Shown piece by piece: positions 1 to 35,034 of a DNA stretch of 64,000 bases; position 1 is the stretch's first letter; each line of letters opens with the position of its first letter. Under the pieces are notes generated by a model. It saw only the letters and a list, made by a program, of their open reading frames with translations, was not told the DNA's origin and searched no databases. The stretch is from Rhinolophus ferrumequinum (Eukaryota; Chordata; Mammalia; Chiroptera; Rhinolophidae): NCBI RefSeq assembly GCF_004115265.2, contig NC_046301.1, forward strand, positions 40,016,714-40,080,713, read 5' to 3'. Position numbers and translations under genes: made by a program.

Positions 1-493
1 ACTTGCTCGAACATCTTGCCTCTCACCTCCTCTGTGCAGATGTTGGGTGCCTTCCTGTCTGCACTTGCCCTTCCGGTCTAGAGAGACCTTAGCGGTGTCG
101 GCAGGCCACCCATTCTCCTCAGACTGGCAGATGCTTTATATCACACAGCCAGCACTTTTGCCTTTTAGATATGGACTCTTCTAGTTTAATAGATATTTGT
201 TGCTTTATGAAGATGAGCTGTGTTATCAGAAAGGTATTTTTTGTCTGCAGGTTCAGAAGATACTAGATTGTCCATATAAAAAGTAATTGTAACAGAGTTG
301 GGAATTCTTATTTTTATTTTTTAATTTTCCATTTTGGATTCTAAGTCGTGTCATTGTTTCCCCGCTTCATTAGCCCAATGTCTGTCTGTGAAGTCTTCAC
401 CTCGGACCAGATAACACATGGAGCTATAAGGCATTTTGCCCATTTTGCCAAAAGTGCTATAATAATTCACTTGTACACTGAGCTTTCCTGGGA

Positions 494-706
494 CAGGGGT
501 TGGCAGAGTATGACCCACAGGCCAAATCCAGCCCTCTGCCTATCATAAAGTTTTATTGGAACACAGCTGTCTTTTCATTTACATATTGTCTCTGGTTGCT
601 TTTCTGCTGCAGTGGCAGATTTGAGTAGTTATGACACAAACCATGTGGTTTGCAAATCTGTAAGTGTTTGTTTTCTGGCCCTTTACAGAAATTTTGCCAA
701 CTCCTG
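494..706 (+). mobile_element. hAT-Charlie non-autonomous element (MER33-like)
   Basis: A 213-bp element in the first intron of the window. Its ends are inverted repeats (CAGGGGTTGGCA at the left, TGCCAACTCCTG at the right), and the interior contains the familiar AAGTTTTATTGGAACACAGC stretch. The family name is from memory and may be off by a sister family. The rest of 1-905 holds nothing else I recognise. Confidence 0.6.
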
Positions 707-905
707 GTCAAGTCTTGTTTGTAGGGGGTAGGGAGCTGAGTTAACAATTTGGAGCCTCGTCTCTACCCTGTGAATCTGCCCAGATTTTCCTGTTCTCTAG
801 TTCCACAATGTTGCGATCACTAACTGATGCTTTGCGTTTGGTCTAGCTCTTTCTCAGAGGCTAATTTTCCCCCTTTATGTCTCCACCCCTGCTCCCCCAT
901 CTCAG

Positions 906-22812
<21,907 letters not shown>

Positions 22813-23111
22813 TTGCGCCCTCCTGTCGCCCTTGTTTCTGGCACCAGGGATCCCCAACATGCACTGATGTTGTATTTTTAACGTTGAAATCTGTCAGTTC
22901 TAATGTGTTGTACACGGTGTTTGTGGCCTTGGCTGACATGAAGCTGTTCTGTAAGGTTTGCTTATCAACTAATGACTTAGTGGTCAAATTGTGCAGTACT
23001 TTGTGCATTCTGGATTTTAAAAGTTTTTTATTATGCATTGTATCAAATCTACCACTGTATGAGTGGAAATTAAGACTTTATGTAGTTTTTATATGTTGCA
23101 ATATTTCTTCA

Positions 23112-23117
23112 AATAAA
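23112..23117 (+). terminator. DNMT1 poly(A) signal
   Basis: AATAAA lies about 300 bases after the DNMT1 stop codon, in an AT-rich 3' UTR (22813 to about 23135). Cleavage would be expected 10-30 bases downstream. Confidence 0.8.
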
Positions 23118-24626
23118 TCTCTCCTATAAATCACCCTGGGTGGTGACTCGTGACTTATGAGGGGCTTCTGGCTGAGGCTGAGTGAGAATGGGCTCCTTGG
23201 TGCTAAAGGTGGCTGACCCTACAGAGGCATTTTTGTCTGAAGTCAGATTTTTCCATGTGTCCCGTGTGTGTTTGGGGGTGGGGGTCCACTTGTGTGACTC
23301 AGTTCTGACCAATGAGATGCAAGTGGAACTTGCTAGTGTGGCTTCCAGGAAAGCCTTTTAACTACGCCTCTTCGTAGGCCTTCCCCATGGCCTGCAGCCC
23401 GTTGGAGTGCTCTGTGATGTCTGGCCGTGCAGCAGCCCTCTTGTGACCATGAGAACAAAAGCCCCTTGCAGTGGATGGTGGGGCAAGGACAGAGGAGTTA
23501 GTCGGAGCCCTGGCCTGGACCCCCTGACAAACCCCTTCTTTGCTTAAGACTGTTAGGTGAGTTTTCTGTGCCTTGAGCCTAGTTCAATCCTACTTATATC
23601 TAAGACGAAAAGACCTTTGCTTTGGTTTATCTTTGGCAAAGGACTTGCTATAAAATGCCAACAAAGCAGAATCAGACAAAGAAGCATCAGTCACCAACAC
23701 TCACGACCCAGAGGTTAGTTAAGTAACACCTGCCCTGCCACCTGCACACGTACGTCTATGAGTGGGGCACTCGGGGGCACTTCAACCCTCTTTCCACTTA
23801 GTGAGCCCAGGTGTGTTAGTCACAAGACTCAAGGACTAAATATAATTCAAATGCACAACTTACTAAGTTCCTTCCTCTGTGGTTTAGTGTTTGTCTCTTT
23901 TTGCCGTGATAAACAGCGTTGCATTGAACATCCTGTACATTCTCTTCATCACCTCCAGGGAAATCTCAAGAGGTCCCGGGATCATCAAGCATAAAAGTTT
24001 TCATACTTCCGTTTCAGATCTTGTGGCTGACCCACCCTCTGGAGAGGCTTTAGCGCTGCCATCTCCAACGGCGCAAACTTTCTTGCAGCCTGCCCTAGCT
24101 TTTGCTTCTTTAGTCCTTAATGCAATAGTGAAAGTCTTGTTAACATTTTTTAGGAATGACTCGACACTTCCATGTGTCTGGTGACCACTGGAGTTTATTC
24201 CTTCTCTCTGTGGTGACACACGACTTAGTCTTCACTGGGAGCTATGTGGGCATTAGATTTCTACCACTGATGTGTTACTTTCACCTTGAGTCATCACATC
24301 ATTGCCATATTGAGACTTTATTCTTAGGGGTTATATTTGTCTGCTTTTGTTTTTCGGAGCCTATTTAGGAAGGCCTTCCCTGCCCCCAGATCATAAGCTT
24401 ATGGTTTCTTCCATATTTCTATGACATCTCATTTTAACATGTGGATCACTTTTGGAAGGACGAAAACAGGCACCTCAGTTTATGTAGTTTTTGAACAGGT
24501 AACAAGTGCATACAGCGAACATAAATAGCTTGATACGGTATCTGGAAAATTCCCCCATCAGATTTTATTTTTTAGCTTTACCTGCTTTTTTTAAAACTAA
24601 AAACTCATTAAAAAGTGTATTGTGAG

Positions 24627-24852
24627 GGCAGCTGGATGGCTCAGTCGGTTGGAGCGCGAGCTCTCACCAACAAGGTTCAATTCCCGCATGGGATGGTGGG
24701 CTGCGCCCTCTGCAACGAAAGATTGAAAGTGGCAACTGGACTTGGAGCTGAGCTGTGCCCTCCACAACCAGATTGAAGGACAACGACTTGCAGCTGATGG
24801 GCCCTGGAGAAACACACTGTTCCCCAATATTCCCCAATAAAAAAATTTTTTT
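24627..24852 (+). mobile_element. Bat-type tRNA-derived SINE, copy 1
   Basis: It begins GGCAGCTGGATGGCTCAGTC (A-box-like) and has GGTTCAATTCCC (B-box-like). The body is of the CTGCGCCCTCTGCAAC kind and the tail is TTCCCCAATATTCCCCAATA plus an A/T-rich end. Near-identical 16-17-base target-site duplications flank it (24611-24626 and 24853-24869). This family is the main reason I call the genome a bat. Confidence 0.88.
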
Positions 24853-25054
24853 AAAACGTGTATTGTGAGTAGAGTTAAAAGTAGACTTTCTTCTGCATCC
24901 CAGGCATCTTGAATCCTTGTCTCCTTCCAGAGTTATTCTTTGCCTGAGTACAAGTATGTGTCTGTTTGCTGCTCCAAATGGTGGTATCGATTAAAACTGC
25001 TTTGTTCCTTGAAGATTGTTTTACCTAGAATGTCTCACTGGTTCCCCTGGATTT

Positions 25055-25990
25055 TTTTTTTTTAATTGAGGTTTAATCTGAAATGCATAGGTCCCGAATG
25101 TAGAGCTTGAATTTTGATGAGTACAACCCTATAACCCACATCCTTACCAAGCTATAAAACATTTCCATCACCCCAGATAATCTCCCCCTGCCCCCACCAA
25201 CAGGCAGCCACTGGTCCAAGTCTGTCTTCATAGATAACTTTCACCTGTGGGTTCCTTTGGGCTCTTACGCCTGGCTTCTTTCACTCAACATGTTATGGGG
25301 ATTTATCCACTTGGCTGATGTGTGTCAGTACTTTGTCTCTTTTTATTATGTAGTAAGTAGAAGCAATGCCCTTAATTTTAAACTGTTTATCAGTCTGTGT
25401 TTGGAAACAGTGGTCGCTCAATGGGCTGTTGGTCAAATTGTGGTACGTACATTTGTACACGTGTGTGAATCCACATCCATGAGACATTTCTAATAGTTGA
25501 ATGGCTGGGTCAAAACTTTAGAATTGCACATCCTCTGAAAATCTAGTGGGTATTTTTGTAGGGATTGCATTAAATTTGCAGACTTCAGGGGGAAATTGAC
25601 ATCTTTCTCTTTTTTTTTTTTTGAAATTGACATCTTAATGACAAGTCTTCCCTTCTAAGAACAGGATTGGTCCTTCTGGTTATTCAGATATTCTTTTATG
25701 TCCCTCATAGCATTTTTAAGTTTTAATATATTGTAAATTTCTTGACTTGACTCAGGCATTTAACGCTTTACTAATATAAATGGGATGTTATTTTCCAAAC
25801 AGTGGTCCTTTGTCCAGAGAAAGATTATTGACTTGTATTAATTATTGACTTTGTATATTGATTATGTATTTTTTTAACCTAGCCAACTTACTGAATCCCC
25901 TTATTTTTGGGTACTTTTATAGTTGAGGTCTTCGTTTCAGATATATAATATGCTATCAAGAATAATTTGATGATTCACTTTAGCATAAGG
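25055..25990 (-). mobile_element. Old L1 3'-region fragments
   Basis: Antisense old-L1 text: 'aattgaggtttaatctgaaa', 'ctataaaacatttccatcac' and 'ggcttctttcactcaacatg', then AT-rich sequence with 'gggattgcattaaatttgca', a known L1 ORF2-antisense type phrase. Several pieces are probably merged here. Confidence 0.5.
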
Positions 25991-26619
25991 AGTAGAAATT
26001 GTGTCTGTTTCCTGCTCTGAATCAGCCATTGAGGCTCAGCGGGGTGATGGGCTGTCCCTCAGGGCTGAAGTTCTAGTGGTGGCCCAAGTGACTGGCTGCT
26101 GTGAGCTACACCCACCTCCATGCACCCTGAGACCACTGGCCCAGGCTAGGCTTGTGGACCCAGGAGGGGCACTGCTCTGGTTGGGTGGGGCAAAGGAAGG
26201 GGACACAACTTCCAGCAGCTCCTGCTCCTTGGCTGGCTGCAGGGAAGTTCTTCCTTCCATCAGAGTTCAAGTTCAGACTTTTCCTGGGAAGATAAACCTG
26301 GTGGAATTGGAGCATTGATAAGAATAGTGATTGTAGTTAACTGACATACATTTAATTAATGAAATCCACTGATGCTGAAAGCCTCGTTACCATTTGAGGT
26401 GACTATTAAATGTCACACTTTGAAATCATTAAAGGGAGAAAAGCAAGCCTTTATCCAGAAGGAACTGTATTTGATGATAACCAGATGGTGCCTGCTGATG
26501 AGGAGAACGCTCTATTTCCGATAGAATGGCAGTTTATAAATGTAGGAGAAATAGTAGATTTAGGTAATCATTCTGCAACCCCTAATGATCTAATTTATTC
26601 AGTCAAGAATCATGGCTGG

Positions 26620-26930
26620 ATTTGGGTGGTTTTTTTAAACCATATAAACCCTTTCAAGTGTACCATTCAGTGACATTCAGTGCACTCACATTATTATACA
26701 ACCATTACTACTATTTCCAGAACATTTTTATCTTCCCAAACAGAAACTGGAGCCATTAAACACTACCTCCTCATTCCCTCCTCCCTGTACAGCCCCAATA
26801 ACCTCTATTTCAATTATCTTGAGAGTATACCTAGGAGTGGGATTGCTGGATCATATGGAATTTCTGTGTTTAATTTTTTGAGGAACTGCCAAACTGTTTC
26901 CCATCACAGCAGATGGTTTTTTCATAAAAT
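26620..26930 (-). mobile_element. Old L1 3'-end fragment
   Basis: Matches the antisense pattern 'tgtaccattcagtgacattc', 'cacattattatacaaccatt', 'atacctaggagtgggattgc' and 'tttgaggaactgccaaactg', typical of old mammalian L1 3' ends. Confidence 0.6.
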
Positions 26931-27439
26931 AACTTTCAAGGCACATCTGAAACACTTGTGCACTTCCCAGATCCCTGCCTACTTTTCCCCCAGACGCAGC
27001 CACTATGAGAGTGTGGCTATGTCTCCTTCCTGTCCATGGTTTTTGGCACTTACCACATCTGCATGTCCGTACACTTAGTATTCTCCGTGTCTTTGAAAAA
27101 GATAAATGTTATTCTACTGCACATATCTATCTGCAACCTGCTTTTCTCCCTCAAGCATGTTTGGAGTTTTTAGAAAAAGGCCAGCTGTAGAAAAAGTACA
27201 GTGAATTCCACAACAAACAAAATGGTCAGCGTTTGTTTCTCCTTTCAGTGTCACAAGGAAGCTTCTCTAATACCCTGTCATTGCCCCGGTGACCATTATT
27301 GTGCACATGTGTAATGTGCTTGTAGGCTTTATCTACACTCACATGTAGCCATCTGTGACTACTATTATAATAGAAAACGTGGACAGCGTCAGACAACTAC
27401 TGATCAGCACCACCTCTATTCCAGTCCCAGTTCTCAGAC

Positions 27440-27535
27440 TGGGCGTGTGGCAATACCGTAGACAGACCAATAAATTTCTGTTGTTAAAGCTGCCCAGTCT
27501 GTGGTACTTTGTCATGGAAGCTCTAGCGAACCAAT
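27440..27535 (+). mobile_element. LTR end fragment of the ERVL-MaLR group, fossil
   Basis: Contains 'aataaatttctgttgttaaa' followed by a 'cccagtctgtggtactttgt' block, the 3' end of MLT1/MST-type LTRs. The left boundary is uncertain. An old-L1 phrase ('ggccattgtgaataaagctg') follows directly. Confidence 0.5.
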
Positions 27536-28129
27536 TGAAGTTGTTCCTGGTTTTTGGCCATTGTGAATAAAGCTGCTATGAACAATCCGTGTCTATATTC
27601 TAACGCATGGCTTTTTGTGGACATGTTTCCATTTCTTATGGAGAACACCAAGAAGTGGAATCCATATTGTGAGTTATAGCAAACCCCCCTGAAGCTGCTG
27701 CAGAGTTTCCAGAGGACGGCATATCATGCTCTCGCTCCCCTCCTCAAGCACATTGCAGAGCTGGGTTTGCTCTGTGCTGGCTGCTGTCCTTTGGAGATGC
27801 CAGATGTAGGAAGAAAGTTGGTGCCACCAAGAAGAAACTGAGGAGGGGCTCTGGGACTTTCCCCCATCCACCCTTGGATTCAGTCTTCTCCCCACTGCCC
27901 CATGCTTCCTCCGGCCTCCTTTTACGTTTCTTTGGGAAGTACTTGACTTTTTATAAAAATGATACATCCTAGATGTTTAAGAAAAAGTATTCCATGCAGA
28001 AAAATACCAAAATGGAAGTAAAGATGAGGCCAAATCGAAACACCCAGAAGCATCCATGTTTAGTGGCTAATGTCCTCTGGGCAGTACAGTGTCTCTCCAG
28101 GGGTGGTGCTTGTATGGATGAGGCAACAT

Positions 28130-29060
28130 TTAGCTAATTCTTTATTCATGATGGTTGCATAGTTTTCAGTTTTTCAATCCTTTAAGCCACACTGTGCTGG
28201 ATACTTCCTTACAATTTAATGCACTTGGATGTATATTTCCTCTCCTAGGCTAGTCCTAGGAGAGGGTATGGAAGGTAGTGGATGTACAAAACATAGTAAA
28301 ATACATTTATATGTTACATCGCGCATATATTACATAAACACTACATATTAATACATAAAGTATATAAAATAAATTTTATATTTATGTATATATTTATATT
28401 TAAATCAAGATAATATATGCATACACATGGTAAAAAATTTTAAATACAGCAGAAAAGTCCAAAAACAAGATTTTCTCCCCTGATGCCTTTCTCAGAGCAT
28501 CCCTCAGCAACAGTTTGATATTTCTTTTCTGAAAATAGTTTGCATATATCTACATATCTATGTACAATTAAAGATTTACACAAATTGGTTCCTATAGCAT
28601 ATGCCACTTTACATCTTGCTTCCTCCTCTTATCGTGATTTTTTAAAACATGAGCACAAATGAATCTACTTCTTTCAAGACTGCATAGCATTCCATAGATA
28701 ATGGAAAAAACATACTTTAATCTATTTAACCAGCCCTACCAAATGGACAGATAATTGTTTCTGACTTTTGCTATCATGAACAATCCTGCACGGGTATCTT
28801 ATTTTCACATCTTTGCAAACATTTACAAGTTTTTCTCACAGTTCAAATTACTAGGTGGCTCAAAGGAAAATACATCTGTGCATTTCAAGTTTTAGTATAT
28901 GTCAAATTTCCCTCCAAAAAGTTTGCATAATTTCACATACCAACAAAAGGTACAAGCCTCTGTTTCTCTACATCTTTGCTACCTTTGGGTAACATCACAT
29001 TTTTAAAGTTTTGCCCATCTGCTACGTTGTTTGTATTTTGCATTTCTTGGAGTAAATTTG
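28130..29060 (-). mobile_element. Old L1 fragments
   Basis: Phrases such as 'tatcatgaacaatcctgcac', 'atttcacataccaacaaaag' and 'tgtttctctacatctttgct' are old-L1 3'-region antisense text. An AT-rich low-complexity tract at 28290-28440 interrupts it. Confidence 0.45.
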
Positions 29061-29279
29061 AGTAAGTGCACAAATGTTTATTGGCCCTTCGTACAAACTT
29101 TATATTTTCATCCTTATTTCCAGACCACCCTCTTTCTTTCACTCACTTTCCCAGTCTCCTTCCTGGTCTCTTGCTAATTCATTCTTTTCTACTTTACCCT
29201 CTATAGGCTTCCAAAATAATCTTTCTCACAAAAAAATCTGGTCATACTGGGTCACCTCTCAAAACATGTCAGTGATCTC

Positions 29280-29510
29280 TGGGGTGGCTGGATGGCTCAG
29301 TTGGTTCGAGTGCAAGCTCTGAACAACAGGGTTGCTGGTTCAATTCCCCTATGGGATGGTGGGCTGTGCCCCTTGCAACTAAGATTGAAAACAGCAACTG
29401 GACGTGGAGCTGAGCTGCGCCCTCCACAACTAGATTGAAGGACAATGACTGATGGGTCCTTGAAAAACACACTGTTCCCCAATATTCCCCAATAAGAATT
29501 AAAAAACAAA
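29280..29510 (+). mobile_element. Bat-type tRNA-derived SINE, copy 2
   Basis: Same family as the 24627 copy: GGCTGGATGGCTCAGTTGGT at the start, GGTTCAATTCCCC inside, and the tail CCCCAATATTCCCCAATAAG. Target-site duplications reading ACATGTCAGTGATCTC lie at 29264-29279 and 29513-29528, so this is a well-preserved insertion. Confidence 0.88.
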
Positions 29511-30359
29511 AAACATGTCAGTGATCTCACCCATACCCACTGCCTACAGGATAAAGAGACTACACTCTTCAGTTTGGTTTAAAAAGTCCTTTATGATCTG
29601 ATTCCCACTCTGCCCCCCTAAATGCCCATTAATTGAGCACTTACTACATGCAGTCACCCTGTGGGTGCTGGGGACCCACAGGTGAACAAAGTAGGCAAAT
29701 GTCTGCTTTCTGCAGCTGACATTCTACAACAGTGTTTCACATAATGAAACTTTTTTCATTATCACCCTTGTAAAGGAAAAGGATGGAATTGTCTTTAAAT
29801 TTAATGTAAGTCAATCAATTTCAATTTAATTGCATTTAATTTCTCCCTAATGACAGAAATTAAATACTTAGTAATAAGATTTTGTCTGAGAGGGTTGGTT
29901 TTGGAAGGCCACAAGCCATTGTAATTTTTAAGGATTTTTGCCCCCCACCCGAATTAATTTTGGTCCCCTTGGGAGCCATATCGCTCCCATTGAGAATGCA
30001 TGCTTTAAAGGGAGAGCTGTACAATAAACAAGTAAGTGTTAAAGATTATATCAGAGAGCCAAGAATTTACAAAGGAAAGAAAGGAGAGTGCTTGAGGGCG
30101 CCACTTGACATCTTGAGCATCTGAATCAGGAAGTGCTTTGGAGACGAGGAAGACCAGCCTTGCTTTTTTCAGCTGCAAAATGGAAATGATAATTTTCTCC
30201 TCACAGTGCCTAGCACACAGCAAGCGCTTAATGAGTTGGCATAATTGTTATTATTAATTATTTTACTTTATTATTTTTTTACTGAGGTATAATTAACAAT
30301 TAAAAACAAAAAGGTAAAGGGATAAGCCCTGAGATAACGCTTCTGCTCCTACTTGGGTA

Positions 30360-30518
30360 CTAGCGCGTAGCAGCTCACACAACTGGCGCCTCCCCCTCCG
30401 TCCGCAAGGGGCGCTGTGGGCCCCGCGGCCGGGCTGTTCTAGGCCGCGGCAACGGAAGTTTCAGTTTTCCCTCACTTCCTGTCTTTGGCCCAGGCTTGGG
30501 CTGCGTGGAGGTTTTGCG
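30360..30518 (+). promoter_or_regulatory. EIF3G promoter and 5' UTR, GC-rich
   Basis: GC content rises sharply from an AT-rich spacer to a CpG-rich block that continues past exon 1. Two ETS-type motifs, CGGAAGT (30453-30459) and its inverse ACTTCCT (30474-30480), lie within 70 bases of the start codon, as is common in housekeeping TATA-less promoters. The exact start site cannot be read. Confidence 0.5.
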
Positions 30519-33500
30519 ATGCCGACTGGAGACTTTGAGTGAGTCGAGGGTCGCCAGAAGGTGGGGTGTGGGGGCGGAAGGTGCCTTAAGGGTCCTCGGG
30601 GGTTTTCTGGGGCCTGGGTACGCGGAGGCCGCGGGAGCCTCGCCTCGCTGGCTCACCCCTTTGCTCCCACAAACTTGTCCCCGCAGTTCGAAGCCCAGCT
30701 GGGCCGACCAGGTGGAGGAGGAAGGAGAGGACGGTGAGTACGCCAGGTCGTCCGGTCACTGCGCCTGCTCTAGCCCTCTACCTTGGCACCGCCGGCCGAC
30801 CCCGCATCGCCCCCCACGGCCAGCCTCTGCCCCGCGCCATCCCTATCTGCGCCAGCCTGTCGCCAATTCCAGATGTTCACTGGCCAGTCCCTCTTCCTCC
30901 CCAGGCCTCACAGCCCAAGCCCTCATAGCCGCTCCCCTACTCAGGAGGAAGTTGTAACAGCCTGCCTTCTGCCTTTGTACCAGCGCCCGGATGCTTTGAT
31001 GGCCTGCCCCTCCCTGCCTTTATGCCAGGCGGCCCCCTATCCTTGCCATTGCTCTGGGTCACTACAGCCAGCTCAGTGTCCCCGCACAGCTGTCCCTGGG
31101 TACTTCCTGGCCAGCCCTCTGCCCCCGGTCCCACCTTCTTCAGGTCCTGGCGTGGGCATCATCCTAAAGGTCCCTGTATTTCATTCAGCTTGGGAGCTCC
31201 CGCCCCTTCACCTCACTTCTCCTCCCCACACTCCCTCTCACAGACAAATGTGTCACCAGCGAACTCCTCAAGGGGATACCTCTGGCCACTGGCGACACCA
31301 GCCCAGAGCCTGAGCTACTGCCAGGAGGTGAGTGATGACCTCCACTCCATGCCTGGGCTGCCTCTCTCCCCAGCCACATTTCCGCGGGGACCCCATTACC
31401 CGTGGCTCAGTTCCTCTCCCCTTCTCCCTTCATCCAGCTCCACTTCCGTCTCCTAAGGAGGTCATCAATGGAAACATCAAGACAGTGACTGAGTACAAGA
31501 TAGATGAGGATGGCAAAAAGTTCAAGGTGAGGCTGGGAGCAGGGGTGTGTCAGGCGGGTCCTTGGGCCCAGGAGCCTTGAGGACAGGAAGCCCAAATGTC
31601 TCCTCTCCTCTCCTCTCCCATCCACAGATTGTCCGCACCTTCAGAATTGAGACCCGGAAGGCTTCAAAGGCTGTTGCAAGGAGGAAGGTGAGACCCTGCT
31701 CCCTTGTCTTGGGGGCTTACCCCAGGGCTAACTCAGAGGAATTAAGAATCCTTTTTCCCAGTGCCTTTATTTTCAGAAGTGAGGTCTAAGAGTTTAACCG
31801 ATTTTATTGGAGGAGAATTGAGGCGAGGAGTGTTTGTACTCTGTTGAGGCCCCAAACAGTCCAAGTTGCAGGAGTGGTTGGGTAGCTTCTTATGCTTCTT
31901 GACTTGTCTACCAGGAGGAACAAAGCTAAACGTTCCCCTGAGGTGGTCATAGCAGTGGAAGTGGTAGCAATAAATCCATTTGGCACAGTTATCTGCACAC
32001 TGTGTGCCAGACCCCATGCCAAATGCCCTGTGGGAAGTGTTTTCTCATTTTGATCCCCATAGCAACCCAGGGAGGTGGGGAGCATTTGTGATCCCCATTT
32101 TATAGGAGAGGAAGCTGAGGCCCAGGTTGTTTAGCCCAAGGCCCCCGAAGTTTGGATGACCCCTGCATACTCCTGAGCATTACTCCCTGGTGGCAGCTGG
32201 GCCACCACCTGCACAGCCCCCCCAGGAGCTGTTGGCTGTGCAGGTGTTTCCCTGAGCCTCTGTTCTCTCATCTGGAATATGGGGTGAGAACTGCCCCTGC
32301 CTCCTGGAGCTGGCGTGAAGCCTGGCACTCACTCAGGAAATAGGAACTGTCATCGTCACTGCTATAGGGGGCATTTGGAGAGGGTGGAGAATGGGGTTTA
32401 AGGCTCAGTCACCCTGAAGGGCGCTGTTGCAGGTCTGGGTACCAGGGGGCGGTGGTCCTACCTGCTCTTGCCCTGACCTGTCCCCACCCTGCCCTGAGCC
32501 CAGAACTGGAAGAAGTTTGGGAACTCAGAGTTTGACCTACCAGGGCCTAATGTGGCCACCACCACGGTCAGCGATGATGTGTCCATGACTTTCATCACCA
32601 GCAAAGAGGTAAATGAGGCAATAGGGCGGGAAGGTGCTGGCCAGGCTCTTGGTGGCAGGGGTGCAGCAGCCCTCCTCTGAGCTGCCCTTGTCCATCCTGT
32701 CAGGATCTGAACTGCCAAGAGGAGGAGGACCCGATGAATAAGCTCAAGGGCCAGAAGATCGTGTCCTGCCGCATCTGCAAGGGCGACCACTGGACCACCC
32801 GCTGCCCTTACAAGGACACGCTGGGGCCCATGCAGAAGGAGCTGGCCGAGCAGCTGGGCCTGTCTACTGGCGAGAAGGAGAAGCTGCCTGGAGGTGCCGG
32901 GGGCTGGGGGTGCGGCTGGCAGGCCGTGCTGCATGGGGACCATGGTGGAGGGGGAGGCTGTGTGCCCTTCTGGAGAGTCCTGGTCTGTCACCTGCTCTCT
33001 CTGAACGGGCTGTCCATCGTAGCTGTTGTTCCCACACCACAGTGTCAGCTCCGCAAAGCCTGTGGGCTACAGTCTGTGTTTGTGTGTGTGTGAGAGACCG
33101 GCCGGGTGGGTGTTGTGACGGCTGGTGATGTCACCTGTCTCCTTGTCGGGGGCTGTGAGACCTGCTTGTGTGCATGCCTGTGTACCTCACCGGGAGGAGT
33201 GGGGAGACGGCGACCCCGTGAGTGAGACATGCCTGCAGTGATTTTGCTGCGGACTGGAGATGGTCTGACGTGAGTGTGCCGTGTCTGTCTGCCATGGTGC
33301 GGCGGCTGCCCCGTGTGTGCTTCTGTGCACACACACCTGCGAGCAGACACACAGCTGACTGTCTGCGGTCCTTGTCCTTCAGCGTGATTTGCTGAGGGTA
33401 AGTTTGAGTCCAGACAGCTCTACATCTGACTTTTGGGTGCGGCGTGCTTGTCACCTGCCGTGTGTCCCCTGGGGCTTTTCCCTGCCCCATGTTGCTCTGT

Positions 33501-34655
33501 GGTGAGAGTAGGCTGAGTATTCCTCAGCTCTCAGCCTTGTAGGCACTTCAGACCCAATCAACCCTCATGCCTTTTGCTCTTCCTGCGCTGCTGGCTTCCT
33601 AGGTGTGAGCTTTATGTGATCATGGCCACCAGGCCTCTGAGGGACCAACCAGATCCTTGTGGCTTTGACAGCTGGTGCCCAGGCTATGTCAGGCTGGAAC
33701 TGCTGGCATCGTGGGTGGGTCTGTCCCTCCGCTGTGCCAGGGTGAGTCCTGCCCTGACTGTGCTTTTGGTTTCCAGAGCTGGAGCCTGTGCAGGCTGCTC
33801 AGAACAAGACAGGGAAGTACGTGCCACCAAGCCTGCGGGACGGGGCCAGCCGCCGTGGGGAGTCCATGCAGCCCAACCGCAGAGGTGAGGCAGTGAGGGC
33901 CCCCTGGCGCCAGGCTGCTAAGCAAGCAGCTCCCAGCACCCAGTGATTATCCCGTGGGTGGGGCCCAGGCAGGCCAGCCCCTCAGAGCTTTCTCTCCTTG
34001 CCTGCCCAGCGGACGACAATGCCACCATCCGTGTCACCAACCTGTCAGAGGACACACGTGAGACTGACCTGCAAGAGCTTTTCCGGCCCTTTGGCTCCAT
34101 CTCCCGCATCTACCTGGCGAAAGACAAGACCACCGGCCAGTCCAAGGTGGGCTGGTGGCCATGAGGGGGTGAGGGGTCACCTGTCCAGCTGTGCCCTAAA
34201 CACCCTTCTCCTTCCCCACCCCCAGGGCTTTGCCTTCATCAGCTTCCACCGCCGTGAGGACGCCGCACGCGCCATTGCTGGGGTGTCCGGCTTTGGTTAC
34301 GACCACCTCATCCTCAACGTCGAGTGGGCCAAGTAAGACCGCTCCCCTATCCCATTACCGTGTCACAGCTGACGCTCGGGCTGACTGGGGCCCACACCAG
34401 TTGAATAGCCACCAAGTCTTCTGGGGTACAGGTCATTTATTGTCCTTTTCATCTTGAGGTGCCACTGCCATTCGTGGCCGGGCCAGGCTAGTCAACACAG
34501 GTCTGGCTCCACGTGTGTCCTTGCCGTGCCTCACCCTGAGACCCCAGTTGTGTGTGTGTGGAGGTGGGCAGGTCTTGGGGTTCCCTCGGGGTCTGAAGAC
34601 CCCACACTCGCCCTTCTCATCACTCTTCTTCCTCTTTAGGCCATCTACCAACTAA
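30519..34655 (+). CDS. EIF3G: Eukaryotic translation initiation factor 3 subunit G, complete
   Basis: RNA-binding subunit of the cytoplasmic eIF3 complex, involved in scanning and reinitiation. Eleven coding exons: 30519-30538, 30687-30733, 31244-31327, 31438-31526, 31628-31687, 32504-32608, 32704-32893, 33777-33884, 34010-34146, 34226-34332 and 34640-34655. They total 963 bases, giving 320 residues, the same length as the human protein. It starts [20 protein letters not shown] and ends VEWAKPSTN. A zinc knuckle, [13 protein letters not shown] (residues about 157-169), precedes a C-terminal RRM (about 239-317). The RRM has RNP2-like IRVTNL and RNP1 KGFAFISF. All phases agree, so there are no indels. 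It is convergent with P2RY11, with about 380 bp between stop codons. Confidence 0.97.
31985..32125 (-). mobile_element. MIR SINE in an EIF3G intron
   Basis: Shows the antisense MIR pattern: 'tgtgtgccagaccccatgcc', 'ccccatagcaacccagggag' and 'ggagaggaagctgaggccca'. It lies in the 816-bp intron 31688-32503. The 883-bp intron 32894-33776 holds no named repeat. Confidence 0.6.
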
Positions 34656-34746
34656 ACCAGCTGCCACCACTGCTACTGCTGGGCCTCTGGCCCCAGGACC
34701 CTGCGGTGACAGAAAGCAACCTCCAAGAGCAGGGGGCTCCAAGAGC

Positions 34747-34752
34747 AATAAA
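34747..34752 (+). terminator. EIF3G poly(A) signal
   Basis: AATAAA lies 92 bases after the EIF3G stop, giving a very short 3' UTR. The P2RY11 stop lies only about 280 bp further on, on the opposite strand. Confidence 0.8.
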
Positions 34753-35034
34753 AAGGCTCCAATCCCCCTATGCACGTCCTGTTTATATATGGGTGTCACC
34801 TACCTTGTGGCAGGTGGGGTCAGCCCCCCCCCTTCCTGTGTGGGTTTGCTCCCTGCTCAGGTTTGGTGCTGTTGGCGGAAATACTTGCTGCTCTGGCCTG
34901 GGTGCTCACGGTTCCCACCACAGGCCTTTGGGGGAGGAAGTGGCAGTTTGGCACCTGCTGCGTTCTCACCCGTTCCCCTGCAGGGTCCTTTTGGTGGGGA
35001 AGAGGCTCAAAATGTGCCAGGTCATGGACTCAGC

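Larger units (their letters stand above)
23136..30350. other. Intergenic spacer DNMT1-EIF3G, repeat-dominated
   Basis: No gene is evident over 7.2 kb. The spacer holds two SINEs, several L1 fragments and an LTR end piece, listed separately. An AT-rich stretch (28290-28440) is low complexity. A 71-codon open stretch at 26410-26640 has no family I recognise and runs into L1-like sequence. The first kilobase (23136-23860) looks unique. Confidence 0.6.

Noticed and set aside
26410-26673. Open frame starting MSHFEIIKGRKASLYPEG
   Set aside because: It looked protein-like at first, but it runs straight into old L1 sequence and matches no family I know. Probably part of a repeat.
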